Shown here in pieces: positions 26,001 to 34,239 of a stretch of DNA of 64,000 nt (its first letter is position 1; every line of letters begins with the position of its first letter). This stretch comes from Duganella sp. 1411 (lineage in GTDB: Bacteria; Pseudomonadota; Gammaproteobacteria; Burkholderiales; Burkholderiaceae_D). The notes beneath the pieces are model-generated. The model did not search any database. It was not told the origin of the DNA and saw only the letters and a list, made by a program, of their open reading frames with translations. Position numbers and translations under genes: made by a program. The stretch is taken from contig NZ_JAFICD010000005.1 in the NCBI RefSeq assembly GCF_017833525.1, forward strand, positions 124,001 through 188,000, written 5' to 3'.

Positions 26001-28675
26001 TTGCGCTCGCGCCGGCGCCGAAAAAAGCCGAAGCGCACGCCGACGACAATATCGACGACCTGTTCAACGCGGCCTTCGACGACGCCTTCGCCGATCCGCC
26101 GCTGAATATCGCCGCGCCGCCATACCAGGCGCCCGCGCCGGCCGCCGCCGCCGAGCCGCTGCCCGAGGCGGCGCCGGTGGTGGAGCCGGAAGTCGAAGCG
26201 GAACCGGAACCGGAACCGGAGGCGATGCCCGCACCCGCGCCGGAACCGCTGGCCGAGCCGGAGCCCGATCTGGAATCCTTGTTGGATGCGACTCCCTTGC
26301 CGGACACCGAAATCATCGAACTGGCCCCGGCCGAGGATGAGATCCTGGGCGCCGCGCCGGCGCTCTTCAACGACGAGCTGGATGCCGATTTGCTGCCGGT
26401 GTTTTTGGAGGAGGGCGCCGATCTGCTGCCGCAAGTGGGCGAAGCGCTGCGCGCCTGGCAGCACCGTCCCGCCGACACGTCGCACGCGCAAGGCCTGCTT
26501 CGCCTGCTGCACACGGTCAAGGGCAGCGCGCGCATGGCCGGCGCGATGCGCCTTGGCCAGCACGCGCATGAAATCGAAACCCATATCGAAAACATGGTGC
26601 ACGCCGGATCCGCGACGCCGCAAGCGTTCGACGAACTGCTCGCGCACTACGACCATGCCTTGCTGCTGTTCGAGCAGCTGCAGCATCCGGACGCGCTCAA
26701 ACCCGTCCCGGTGGAGACCGGCGTCGCCGGCCTGGCCGCCGATGTCGAGAGCATGGACGCCGATGCCCCGGCGACGGCGGGCGGCGGCGCGCTCGACGCC
26801 GATATCGCCGCCGACGAGGCGCCCGGCATCGAGGCCGCCGTGCCGCCGGCCGACGATTTGCGGGCCGGCGCCAAATCGCCGCTGGTGCGCGTTCGGGCCG
26901 ATATCCTGGACCGCCTTGTCAACCAGGCGGGCGAGGTGTCGATCTCGCGCTCCAAGCTGGAAAACGAGGTCGGCACCTTGCGCTCGTCGCTGCTCGACTT
27001 CTCCGAGAACCTGGCCCGCTTGCGCCGCCAGCTGCGCGAGGTCGAAATGCAGGCCGAATCGCAGATCGCCTCCCGCATGTCGGTCTCCAGCGACCGCGAA
27101 TTCGATCCGCTCGAATTCGACCGCTTCACCCGGCTGCAGGAGTTGACCCGCATGATGGCCGAAAGCGTCAACGACGTCGCCTCGTTCCACGAAAGCCTGA
27201 CCCGTGGCGTCGACGCCGCCAGCAACGATCTGGTGCTGCAGGCGCGCCTGACGCGCGATCTGCAGCGGGACCTGATGCGGGTGCGCATGGTGCCGTTCGC
27301 CAGCATCTCCGAGCGCCTGTTCCGCGTGGCGCGGCAAAGCGCCAAGGAAGTCGACAAGCGCGTCAACCTGGACATTCGCGGCAGCGCGGTGGAAATCGAC
27401 CGCAGCGTGCTGGAACGCATGGCCGCGCCGTTCGAGCACCTGCTGCGCAACGCCATCGCCCATGGCGTGGAATCGCGCGCCGCCCGGGGCGCGGCGGGCA
27501 AGAACGAAACCGGCGAGCTGCTGGTGCAGGTCACCCAGCAGGGCAACGAAGTCGTCATCGAATTTTCCGACGACGGCGGCGGACTCGATCTGGAACGCAT
27601 CCGCGCCAAGGCGATCAGCAGCGGCCTGCTGCTGGAGGACGACGACGTCTCCGAGGCGCAGGTCGCCGACCTGATTTTCGAGCCGGGTTTCTCCACCGCC
27701 GAGGCGCTGACCGAGCTGTCGGGGCGCGGCGTCGGCATGGACGTGGTGCAGTCGGAGGCGCAAGCGCTGGGCGGCCGGGTCGACCTGTTCTCCGAGCGCG
27801 GAAAGGGTACGCGGTTCACCATCCGCCTGCCGTTGACATTGGCCGTGACGCAGGTGGTGCTGGTCGACGCCGGCGGCAAGACCTATGCCTTCCCGGCTAT
27901 CCTGGTGGAGCAGGTGCTGCAGATGAAGGACGCGGCGCTGGCCGAGGCCCATCAAAACGGCTTCGTGCCGATCCAGGGGCATCAGGCGGCGCTGCATTAT
28001 CTGCCGGCTTTGCTGGGCGACGCCGCTGCGCAGGCGCTGGCGCAGCGCTCGGCGCCGGTGATGATGCTCAAGAACGGCAACGAGCGGCTGGCGGTGCGGG
28101 TCGACGAGGTGCTGGGCAACCGCGAGGTGGTGATCAAGAATATCGGTCCGCAGCTGTCGCGCATGGCCGGTATCGCCGGGGCGACGGTGCTGGGGACGGG
28201 CGATATCGTGCTGATTTTGAATCCGGTGGCGCTGGCGCAGCATCTGGCGCACCAGCCGGAGGCCAGGCGGCAGACCGCGCGGGCGGCCGATCCGGCGCCG
28301 GCGCGCCCGGACGCGCGCTCGATCATGGTGGTGGACGATTCGATGACGGTGCGGCGCGTGACGCAGCGCTTGCTGGAGCGCGAAGGCTACAATGTGTTGC
28401 TGGCCAAGGACGGGGTCGACGCGCTGGAGCAGTTGCAGGGTATGACGCCGGATTTGATGCTGGTCGATATCGAGATGCCGCGCATGGATGGTTTTGATTT
28501 GACCAGGAATGTGCGCGGGGACGAGCGGACCAGGGATATTCCGATCATTATGATCACCTCGCGCAGCGCCGATAAGCACCGCAATTACGCGTTGCAGCTG
28601 GGGGTGAACGCGTATTTCGGCAAACCGTTCCAGGAACCGGTGTTGTTGGAGGCGATCACCGGGTTGTTGAAATAA
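23015..28675 (+). CDS. chpA: hybrid sensor histidine kinase ChpA (PilL/CheA-type)
   Basis: This 1886-residue protein is the kinase of the pilus chemosensory system. The N-terminal 560 residues resemble FimL/helical-bundle regions without phospho-His. Three Hpt domains follow, with candidate phospho-histidines His665 (SFHTLKGSGRM), His855 (ASHTLAGTSG) and His1166 (LLHTVKGSARM), separated by long Ala/Pro/Glu linkers. Then come the CheA dimerisation region, HATPase (N box HLLRNAIAHGVE, then FSDDGGGLDLE), a CheW-like domain and a C-terminal receiver with Asp1818 (LVDIEMP). It ends 6 bp from the convergent photolyase gene. No cheR- or cheB-like gene follows, unlike the Pseudomonas cluster. Confidence 0.93.
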   Translation: MTKTDNPTPPQPQLDTGPLSWVMVEIRESLARSRTALIEAGGRAAEDQATQLQHAKSHLHQAHGALQMVDIDGVSQMTSVAEAALDRFKTGAVKCSTDHVEAVSQLYQALVEYLEELLEGAPSQPARLFPYYRAVQEMIGADRIHPADLFFPDLSLTPELEPAADGADPVADPVAHYTACRQRFERALLPYLKSTEPAQQKEHAATLLDAVKLVADAQRDGKARAFWLAMQGFAELVASGELAGGLYVKQLFGLINLQIRRLSQGTAALPDTMLRDALFFIAAAGADTAAPTARQMRAAFALDGLVPADYESRRYGQIDGEALARAKAGVAQAKASWDRLAGAEIDPDLDAAFDTALADVARECDKLNIPALGALMRQLADVARTAVSAGRSEELALEMATALLFAEHGLEQIRHLPTDFAANADTIGARLLALVSGDTPPEPAQWQSGLARQMRQDDTVIALSQEMKTGLRQVEKVLDEYYVDPARRPSLAELDPVLHQLQGALSVLDQEDAMKAAQHVKAAVQSLAAGGGDPALEPKTLDDIAQNVGALGFFVDMLAQNAAGARERFAFDAQQGTFRSVPFKKMAESESIPVLDEEVPAPPPSVMPAAAPPPAATDAAVEAELLEIFISEAREVLDFVDQTLDKPRSESGGEQYLIMLRRSFHTLKGSGRMVGLNQFADAAHAVERVMNTWLAEERSASDALFALLAAAARELSDWVAELASAGVSARNADALVAAAARVQEGEGFFLDQPAPVSVDAPPADVPAADEADVLTEPAAPATAAGNVIEFPTVAPPLAPRDDNVKHIGALDIPLPLYNIYLHETDELVRLLQRDFGEWRHEPRRPVNAEALQASHTLAGTSGTVGFKVLRELALALEATLRSLLPPAPHLDQVQHDLLDFAIERIRQMLQSFAQGEMPAAQPELIAALQQLREELAATPPGAGQDIEARLDDLVAETMENIAVPPQPPEVEESPLDRLFRDVYNEISGSVPETEAIALAPAPKKAEAHADDNIDDLFNAAFDDAFADPPLNIAAPPYQAPAPAAAAEPLPEAAPVVEPEVEAEPEPEPEAMPAPAPEPLAEPEPDLESLLDATPLPDTEIIELAPAEDEILGAAPALFNDELDADLLPVFLEEGADLLPQVGEALRAWQHRPADTSHAQGLLRLLHTVKGSARMAGAMRLGQHAHEIETHIENMVHAGSATPQAFDELLAHYDHALLLFEQLQHPDALKPVPVETGVAGLAADVESMDADAPATAGGGALDADIAADEAPGIEAAVPPADDLRAGAKSPLVRVRADILDRLVNQAGEVSISRSKLENEVGTLRSSLLDFSENLARLRRQLREVEMQAESQIASRMSVSSDREFDPLEFDRFTRLQELTRMMAESVNDVASFHESLTRGVDAASNDLVLQARLTRDLQRDLMRVRMVPFASISERLFRVARQSAKEVDKRVNLDIRGSAVEIDRSVLERMAAPFEHLLRNAIAHGVESRAARGAAGKNETGELLVQVTQQGNEVVIEFSDDGGGLDLERIRAKAISSGLLLEDDDVSEAQVADLIFEPGFSTAEALTELSGRGVGMDVVQSEAQALGGRVDLFSERGKGTRFTIRLPLTLAVTQVVLVDAGGKTYAFPAILVEQVLQMKDAALAEAHQNGFVPIQGHQAALHYLPALLGDAAAQALAQRSAPVMMLKNGNERLAVRVDEVLGNREVVIKNIGPQLSRMAGIAGATVLGTGDIVLILNPVALAQHLAHQPEARRQTARAADPAPARPDARSIMVVDDSMTVRRVTQRLLEREGYNVLLAKDGVDALEQLQGMTPDLMLVDIEMPRMDGFDLTRNVRGDERTRDIPIIMITSRSADKHRNYALQLGVNAYFGKPFQEPVLLEAITGLLK

Positions 28676-28681
28676 CCGGTG

Positions 28682-30127
28682 TCACGCGGGTGGGCGATTG
28701 ACCTTCACCACCTCGTAACGCTCCAGCGTGCGTTTGCGCGCTTCGTCGTGCATGACGATCGGCGCCGGATAATCCAGCGGCTGCATACGCGGGCTTTGCC
28801 ACGGCGCGTGGATCTCCTTGTCGCCCAAATCCTTTAGCTGCGGCAGATAGCGCCGGATGAATTTACCGCCGGCGTCGAATTTCTCCGACTGCGTGATCGG
28901 ATTGAAAATGCGGAAATACGGCTGCGCGTCGCATCCCGACGACGACGCCCATTGCCAGCCGCCGTTGTTCGACGCCAGGTCGAAGTCGTTCAACTGCAGC
29001 GCGAAATACGCCTCGCCGCGCCGCCAGTCGATGCCCAGGTCCTTGATCAGGAAGCACGCCGTCACCATGCGCAGCCGGTTGTGCATATAGCCGGTCTGGT
29101 TGAGCTGCGCCATCGCCGCGTCCACCAGCGGATAGCCGGTGCGGCCCTCGCACCAGGCCGCGAACAGTTGGTCCGCCTCCGGCCCGCTCTCCCATTGGAT
29201 GGCGTCGTAGGCCGGTTTATAGGCGCCGCCCACCACGTGCGGGTTGTGGAACAAGATCATCGCGTAGAACTCGCGCCAGATCAGCTCGGCCAGCCAGACC
29301 GGCGCGCCTTCGCCGCCGGCGCCGCGCGCCATCAGGTCCACCACCGTGCGCACCAGGTGGCGCACCGACAGCGTGCCGAAGCGGAAATGCAGCGACAGGT
29401 AGGACGGCCCCTTGACCGCCGGATAGTCGCGCGCGGTCTTGTAGTCGGCGATGCGCGGGAGGAAATCGTCGAACAGCGCCGCCGCGCCGGACATGCCGGT
29501 CGGGATCTTCAGCTCGGCCAGGTTGCTCGGCTCGAAGCCCAGCTCGGCTAGGGTCGGCAGCGCCGGCGCCGGCGAAGGTGGCGGCGCCAGCCGCGCGGCG
29601 TGCGCTTCGACGTGGTACGGCGCCAGCACCGACGGGTCGGCCGCCAGCTTTTTCAGCCACGCGTTCTTGTACGGCGTGAACACCGAGAACACGCCGCCCG
29701 TCTGCGACAGCACTTCGCTTTTTTCAAAGACCACCTGGTCTTTGTAGCTGAGGAACTGGCGGCCGGCGTCCTTCAGGGCGTCGGCCACGGCGGCATCGCG
29801 GGCGATCGCCTGCGGTTCGTAATCGTGGTTGCAGAACACGGCGTCGACGCCCAGCTCGGCCGCCAGCGCGGGGATGGCGTCGACCGGATCGGCGTGGCGC
29901 ACGATCAGGTGGCCGCCCAGTTGCCGCAGTTCCTCGGCCACCTCGGCCAGGCTGGCGTGGATGAAGTCGACGCGGCGGTCGCGCCGCGCCAGCGCGTCCA
30001 GGATGGTCGTATCGTAGACAAAAACGCAATACACGGTGGCGCTGTTTTGCAGCGCCTGGTTGAGCGCGACATGGTCGAACACGCGCAGATCGCGGCGCAG
30101 CCATACCAGGGACGATTTCAGTTTCAT
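28682..30127 (-). CDS. phrB: deoxyribodipyrimidine photolyase (class I, cryptochrome/photolyase family)
   Basis: The 481-residue flavoprotein repairs cyclobutane pyrimidine dimers using blue light. The N-terminal photolyase domain starts SSLVWLRRDLRVFDH. The C-terminal FAD domain shows GPSYLSLHFRFGTLS, the WREFY stretch, GRTGYPLVDAAMAQL, YMHNRLRM and the NNGGWQWASSSGCDAQPYFR segment. I chose ATG 30127, since the longer frame to 30163 adds twelve residues before the typical start. It is divergent from yqgE and convergent with chpA. Confidence 0.95.
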   Translation of the reverse strand: MKLKSSLVWLRRDLRVFDHVALNQALQNSATVYCVFVYDTTILDALARRDRRVDFIHASLAEVAEELRQLGGHLIVRHADPVDAIPALAAELGVDAVFCNHDYEPQAIARDAAVADALKDAGRQFLSYKDQVVFEKSEVLSQTGGVFSVFTPYKNAWLKKLAADPSVLAPYHVEAHAARLAPPPSPAPALPTLAELGFEPSNLAELKIPTGMSGAAALFDDFLPRIADYKTARDYPAVKGPSYLSLHFRFGTLSVRHLVRTVVDLMARGAGGEGAPVWLAELIWREFYAMILFHNPHVVGGAYKPAYDAIQWESGPEADQLFAAWCEGRTGYPLVDAAMAQLNQTGYMHNRLRMVTACFLIKDLGIDWRRGEAYFALQLNDFDLASNNGGWQWASSSGCDAQPYFRIFNPITQSEKFDAGGKFIRRYLPQLKDLGDKEIHAPWQSPRMQPLDYPAPIVMHDEARKRTLERYEVVKVNRPPA

Positions 30128-30297
30128 TCGGTCTATGTCAATCTCGTGGAGGAACGCAATCATGGCCGCGCCCTCAATTCAGTGTAAACTATCGGTGAGG
30201 GAGATACGGCTGCTAGCGGCGCGATGTTACAGCATTTGTCCAGGACATAGCGGCGGCACGGTAAGATCATGCATCCAGCACAGAGAGAGCAACGCGT

Positions 30298-30987
30298 ATG
30301 AAGAAGAGCAAAATCGGCAAAACTCTACCTGCAGCCGGCCTGAGAGAGGGCGAACCACAGGATCGAGCACAGGACCAGCACCACGGTGACGTCGATGAGC
30401 TGGGCGCCATCGGCGGCACGGCGCCGGTCCTGAACCTGGCCAATCATTTCCTAATTGCAATGCCTTCCATGCAAGATCCGGTCTTCGGCGGCACCGTGGT
30501 GTATGTCTGCGAACACAATGAGAACGGCGTATTGGGCGTGGTGATCAACAAACCGACCGATATGACGATGCAAGTGTTGTTCGAACGGATAGATTTGACG
30601 CCCGACGCCGGCTTCGAATCGCATGTGGACGAGCCCATCATGTTTGGCGGCCCGGTGCAGGACGACCGCGGCTTCGTGCTGCACACGCCGGGCAACCGCT
30701 ATTCGTCGTCGCTGACGGTGACCAAGGACATCGCCTTCACCACGTCGATCGACGTGCTCGAGGCCGTTGCCGCCGGCGACGGGCCGCCGCGCATGCTGGT
30801 GTCGATCGGCTACTCGGGCTGGAGCCCGGGCCAGCTGGAGGAGGAGATCGGCCGCAACGGCTGGCTCACGGTCGGCGCCGACCCGGAAATCCTGTTCAAC
30901 CTGCCCATCGAGGAACGCTACACGGCCGCCATGCGCCTGCTGGGCATCGATCCGCTGATGCTCACCTCCGAGGCCGGCCATGCGTGA
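30298..30987 (+). CDS. yqgE: YqgE/AlgH family protein
   Basis: The 229-residue protein matches the YqgE (UPF0301) family from about residue 45 on: NLANHFLIAMPSM, VVINKP, EPIMFGGPVQ-like segment DEPIMFGGPVQDDRG and the GWSPGQLEEEI motif. The first 43 residues are an extra charged extension that most homologues lack; a shorter start is possible but no good internal ATG exists there. Function is not established. It precedes ruvX by 12 bp, a very conserved pairing in proteobacteria. Confidence 0.9.
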   Translation: MKKSKIGKTLPAAGLREGEPQDRAQDQHHGDVDELGAIGGTAPVLNLANHFLIAMPSMQDPVFGGTVVYVCEHNENGVLGVVINKPTDMTMQVLFERIDLTPDAGFESHVDEPIMFGGPVQDDRGFVLHTPGNRYSSSLTVTKDIAFTTSIDVLEAVAAGDGPPRMLVSIGYSGWSPGQLEEEIGRNGWLTVGADPEILFNLPIEERYTAAMRLLGIDPLMLTSEAGHA

Positions 30988-30999
30988 GTCCGGTCAACC

Positions 31000-31386
31000 G
31001 TGAGCGTCGAAACCGTCTTTGCTTTCGATTTCGGCGTCAAACGTATCGGCGTGGCCATGGGTAACACCATGATCCGCCAGGCCCAGCCAGTCAAAGTCAT
31101 CTCCGCCATCGACAACGCCACGCGCTTTGCCGACATCGGCGCCTTGCTCGACGAATGGAAACCCGCCCGCCTCGTGGTCGGCCTGCCCATGCATCCCGAT
31201 GGCGCCGAGCACGAGATGACGGCGCGCGCGCGCAAGTTCGCCAACCAGTTGCACGGCCGCTTCAACCTGCCGGTCGAGCTGGTCGACGAACGCTATTCGT
31301 CGGCGGTCATCTCCGCCAAGCGCGGCGAGGTCATCGACGACCGCGCCGCCGCCATCATTTTGCAACAATATTTCGACGCCACCTAG
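31000..31386 (+). CDS. ruvX: Holliday junction resolvase-like protein RuvX (YqgF)
   Basis: The 128-residue RNase H-fold protein starts at GTG 31000 with FAFDFGVKRIGVAMG, carrying the first catalytic Asp. It has LVVGLPMHPDG and the LVDERYSS segment with the conserved Asp-Glu, and ends with the final Asp in VIDDRAAAIIL. YqgF is implicated in pre-16S rRNA 5-prime end maturation or as an anti-terminator. It is 12 bp after yqgE and 9 bp before pyrR, probably in one operon. Confidence 0.94.
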   Translation: MSVETVFAFDFGVKRIGVAMGNTMIRQAQPVKVISAIDNATRFADIGALLDEWKPARLVVGLPMHPDGAEHEMTARARKFANQLHGRFNLPVELVDERYSSAVISAKRGEVIDDRAAAIILQQYFDAT

Positions 31387-31395
31387 CGAACCACC

Positions 31396-31911
31396 ATGTC
31401 CACACTGAACCCCACCCAACTCGACGCCGAGGCGCTGTACGCGGCCTTGCTGGCCGACGTCAAGGCCGGCCTGGCCGGCGTCGCCGATGTCGCCATCGTC
31501 GGCATCCACTCCGGCGGCGCCTGGATCGCCGAACGGCTCGCGGCCGACCTCGGCCTGTCGGCCCGCTGCGGCGTGCTCGACGTCTCCTTCTACCGCGACG
31601 ACTACGCCAAGAAGGGCTTGCCGGCCGAGGTCAAGCCGACCAACATCACGTTCGACGTCGCCGCCGCCAACATCCTGCTGGTCGACGACGTGCTCTACAC
31701 CGGCCGCACCACGCGCGCCGCGATCAACGAGCTGTTCGACTACGGCCGCCCGGCCCGCATCATGCTCGCCGCGCTGGTCGACCGCGGCGAGCGCCAGTTG
31801 CCGGTGGCCGCCGATTTCGTCGCCGCGCACGTGGCCGTGCCGCCGGGGCAGGCGCTGGTGCTCAAGCGCGCCGACGATGGACGATTCACGCTCACCCTAG
31901 ACCACGCATAA
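31396..31911 (+). CDS. pyrR: PyrR bifunctional pyrimidine regulator / uracil phosphoribosyltransferase
   Basis: The 171-residue type I phosphoribosyltransferase has the PRPP-binding motif ILLVDDVLYTGRTTRAA. Other matches are GIHSGGAWIAERLA near the N-terminus and YRDDYAKKG. In Gram-negative bacteria PyrR mainly has UPRTase activity. I do not see an attenuator-like leader before pyrB (only 20 bp separates the genes), so RNA-binding attenuation here is unlikely. Confidence 0.92.
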   Translation: MSTLNPTQLDAEALYAALLADVKAGLAGVADVAIVGIHSGGAWIAERLAADLGLSARCGVLDVSFYRDDYAKKGLPAEVKPTNITFDVAAANILLVDDVLYTGRTTRAAINELFDYGRPARIMLAALVDRGERQLPVAADFVAAHVAVPPGQALVLKRADDGRFTLTLDHA

Positions 31912-31931
31912 TCATCACGACCCCCACCACC

Positions 31932-32897
31932 ATGCTCAATCCGCAACTGAATAAAAACGGCGAACTCCAGCACCTGCTGTCGATCGAGGGACTGCCCAAA
32001 TCCATCCTCAATCACATCCTGGACACCGCCTCGTCGTTCGTCGGCATCTCGGACCGCGACGTCAAGAAAGTGCCGCTGATGCGCGGCAAGTCGGTGTTCA
32101 ACCTGTTCTTCGAGAACTCGACCCGCACCCGCACCACCTTCGAGATCGCCTCCAAGCGCCTGTCGGCCGACGTCATCAACCTCAACATCCAGGCCTCGTC
32201 GGCCAGCAAGGGCGAGTCCTTGCTCGACACCATCGACAACCTGTCGGCGATGCACGCCGATATGTTCGTCGTGCGCCACGCGCAGTCGGGCGCGCCGTAC
32301 CTGATCGCCAAGCACCTGCACGACACCAAGCAGTCGCACGTGCACGTGGTCAACGCCGGCGACGGCCGCCACGCGCACCCGACGCAGGGCCTGCTGGACA
32401 TGTACACCATCCGCCACTACAAGAAGGACTTCACCAACCTGACGGTGGCCATCGTCGGCGACATCCTGCACAGCCGCGTGGCGCGCTCGGACATCCACGC
32501 GCTGACCACCTTGGGCGTGCCGGAAGTGCGCGCGATCGGCCCGCACACCCTGCTGCCGGGCGGGCTGGAGCAGATGGGCGTGCGCACCTTCACCAACATG
32601 GAAGAGGGCTTGAAGGGCGTCGACGTGATCATCATGCTGCGCCTGCAAAACGAGCGCATGAGCGGCGCGCTGCTGCCGTCGGCGCAGGAATACTTCAAGA
32701 GCTACGGCCTGACGCCGGAGCGGCTGGCGCTGGCCAAGCCGGACGCCATCGTCATGCATCCGGGGCCGATGAACCGCGGCGTGGAAATCGACTCGGCGGT
32801 GGCGGACGGTCCGCAGGCGGTGATCTTGCCGCAGGTGACGTTCGGCATCGCGGTACGGATGGCGGTGATGAGCATTGTGGCGGGAACGCAAGGATGA
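31932..32897 (+). CDS. pyrB: aspartate carbamoyltransferase catalytic subunit
   Basis: PyrB condenses carbamoyl phosphate and aspartate, the first committed step of pyrimidine synthesis. The 321-residue protein has the carbamoyl-phosphate motif FFENSTRTRTTFE, the HPTQGLLDMYT motif, and IMLRLQNERM with the 240s-loop arginine. I chose ATG 31932; a much longer in-frame extension upstream is an out-of-gene artefact overlapping pyrR. It overlaps the dihydroorotase-like gene by 4 bp. No pyrI regulatory subunit is present, as expected for the class that pairs with a dihydroorotase homologue. Confidence 0.96.
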   Translation: MLNPQLNKNGELQHLLSIEGLPKSILNHILDTASSFVGISDRDVKKVPLMRGKSVFNLFFENSTRTRTTFEIASKRLSADVINLNIQASSASKGESLLDTIDNLSAMHADMFVVRHAQSGAPYLIAKHLHDTKQSHVHVVNAGDGRHAHPTQGLLDMYTIRHYKKDFTNLTVAIVGDILHSRVARSDIHALTTLGVPEVRAIGPHTLLPGGLEQMGVRTFTNMEEGLKGVDVIIMLRLQNERMSGALLPSAQEYFKSYGLTPERLALAKPDAIVMHPGPMNRGVEIDSAVADGPQAVILPQVTFGIAVRMAVMSIVAGTQG

Positions 32898-34231
32898 AAG
32901 CAGGAATGAACTCGAATAAAACTCTCCATATCAAGAACGGCCACCTGATCGACCCGGCCAACGGCATCGACGCCCAGCAGGACCTGTATATCGCCGACGG
33001 CAAGGTGGTGGCGGTGGGTGCGGCACCCGCCGGCTTCAGCGCCGACCAGACCCTCGACGCGGCCGGCATGATCGTCGCGCCCGGCTTCGTCGACCTGTCG
33101 GCGCGCCTGCGCGAGCCGGGCTACGAATACAAGGCCACGCTGGAATCGGAATTGCAGGCGGCGATGCAGGGCGGCGTGACCAGCCTGGTGTGCCCGCCGG
33201 ACACCGATCCCGTCCTCGACGAGCCCGGCCTGGTGGAGATGCTCAAGTACCGCGCCAAGACCCTGAACCAGGCCCACGTGCACCCGCTGGGCGCGCTGAC
33301 CGTCGGCCTCAAGGGCAAGGCGCTGACCGAGATGGCCGAGCTGACCGAGGCCGGCTGCATCGGGTTCGCCCAGGCCGAGGAGCCGGTCGAGGACACCAAC
33401 GTGCTGCTGCGCGCGATGCAGTACGCCAAGACCTTCAACTACACCGTTTGGCTGCGGCCGCAGGATGCGCACATCGGCCGCGGCGGCATCGCCGCCAGCG
33501 GTCCGCTGGCTTCGCGCCTGGGCCTGTCGGGCGTGCCGGTGATGTCGGAAACGATCGCGCTGCACACGATTTTCGAACTGATGCGCTCGACCGGCGCGCG
33601 CGTGCACCTGTGCCGCATGTCGTCGGCCGCCGGCCTCGAGCTGGTGCGCAACGCCAAGAAGGAAGGCTTGCCGGTCACCTGCGACGTCGGCGCCCACCAC
33701 GTCCACCTGACCGACGCCGACATCGGCTTCTTCGACTCGAACGCGCGCCTGACGCCGCCGCTGCGCAGCCAGCGCGACCGCGACGCCATCCGCCTCGGCC
33801 TGCTCGACGGCACCGTCGACGCGCTGTGCTCGGACCACACGCCGGTCGACGACGACGAGAAACTGCTGCCGTTCGGCGAGGCCTCGCCCGGCGCCACCGG
33901 ACTGGAGCTGCTGCTGTCGCTGACCCTGAAATGGGCCGACGACTACGCCGCCGGCCAGCACCACGGCGCCGACCAGGCCGCCACGCGTCCGCTGGCGCGG
34001 GCGATTTCGCGCATCACCGCCGACGCCGCCCGCGTTGCCGGCTTGAGCAGCGGCACCTTGTCGGTCGGCGCGGTGGCCGACGTCTGCGTCTTCGATCCGC
34101 AGGCCACCTGGACGGTGGAAGCGTCGGCGCTGGCCAGCCAGGGCAAGCACACGCCTTTCCTCGGGTACAACCTGACGGGGCAGGTGCGCGCCACCATCGT
34201 GGCCGGCCACATCGCCTACCAGCGCGGCTGA
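32894..34231 (+). CDS. pyrC: dihydroorotase-like protein, metal motif lost (pseudo-DHOase, PyrC-prime type)
   Basis: The 445-residue protein has the dihydroorotase fold, but the first metal motif D-x-H-x-H-x-R-E-P-G reads DLSARLREPG (Ser69, Arg71 in place of both His). Other usual ligand regions are also changed: VWLRPQDAHI where H-C-E-D is expected, and SDHTPV for the T-D-H-A-P-H motif. CPPDTDP stands for M-P-N-T-x-P. Such inactive homologues form the structural PyrC-prime subunit of class A aspartate carbamoyltransferase in Pseudomonas. I infer the same role here; an active dihydroorotase should exist elsewhere. It overlaps pyrB by 4 bp. ATG 32906 is an alternative start. Confidence 0.9.
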   Translation: MKAGMNSNKTLHIKNGHLIDPANGIDAQQDLYIADGKVVAVGAAPAGFSADQTLDAAGMIVAPGFVDLSARLREPGYEYKATLESELQAAMQGGVTSLVCPPDTDPVLDEPGLVEMLKYRAKTLNQAHVHPLGALTVGLKGKALTEMAELTEAGCIGFAQAEEPVEDTNVLLRAMQYAKTFNYTVWLRPQDAHIGRGGIAASGPLASRLGLSGVPVMSETIALHTIFELMRSTGARVHLCRMSSAAGLELVRNAKKEGLPVTCDVGAHHVHLTDADIGFFDSNARLTPPLRSQRDRDAIRLGLLDGTVDALCSDHTPVDDDEKLLPFGEASPGATGLELLLSLTLKWADDYAAGQHHGADQAATRPLARAISRITADAARVAGLSSGTLSVGAVADVCVFDPQATWTVEASALASQGKHTPFLGYNLTGQVRATIVAGHIAYQRG

Positions 34232-34239
34232 TTTTCCGG

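Noticed and set aside
25334..28579. 1081-residue open frame antisense to chpA
   Set aside because: Composition is Arg/His/Gln/Gly-rich and repetitive without domains. It mirrors the linkers and kinase domains of chpA and lacks a plausible ribosome-binding site.
31155..31931. Long in-frame N-terminal extension of pyrB
   Set aside because: The extension overlaps ruvX and pyrR and is Arg/Pro-rich; PyrB homologues start at the ATG at 31932.
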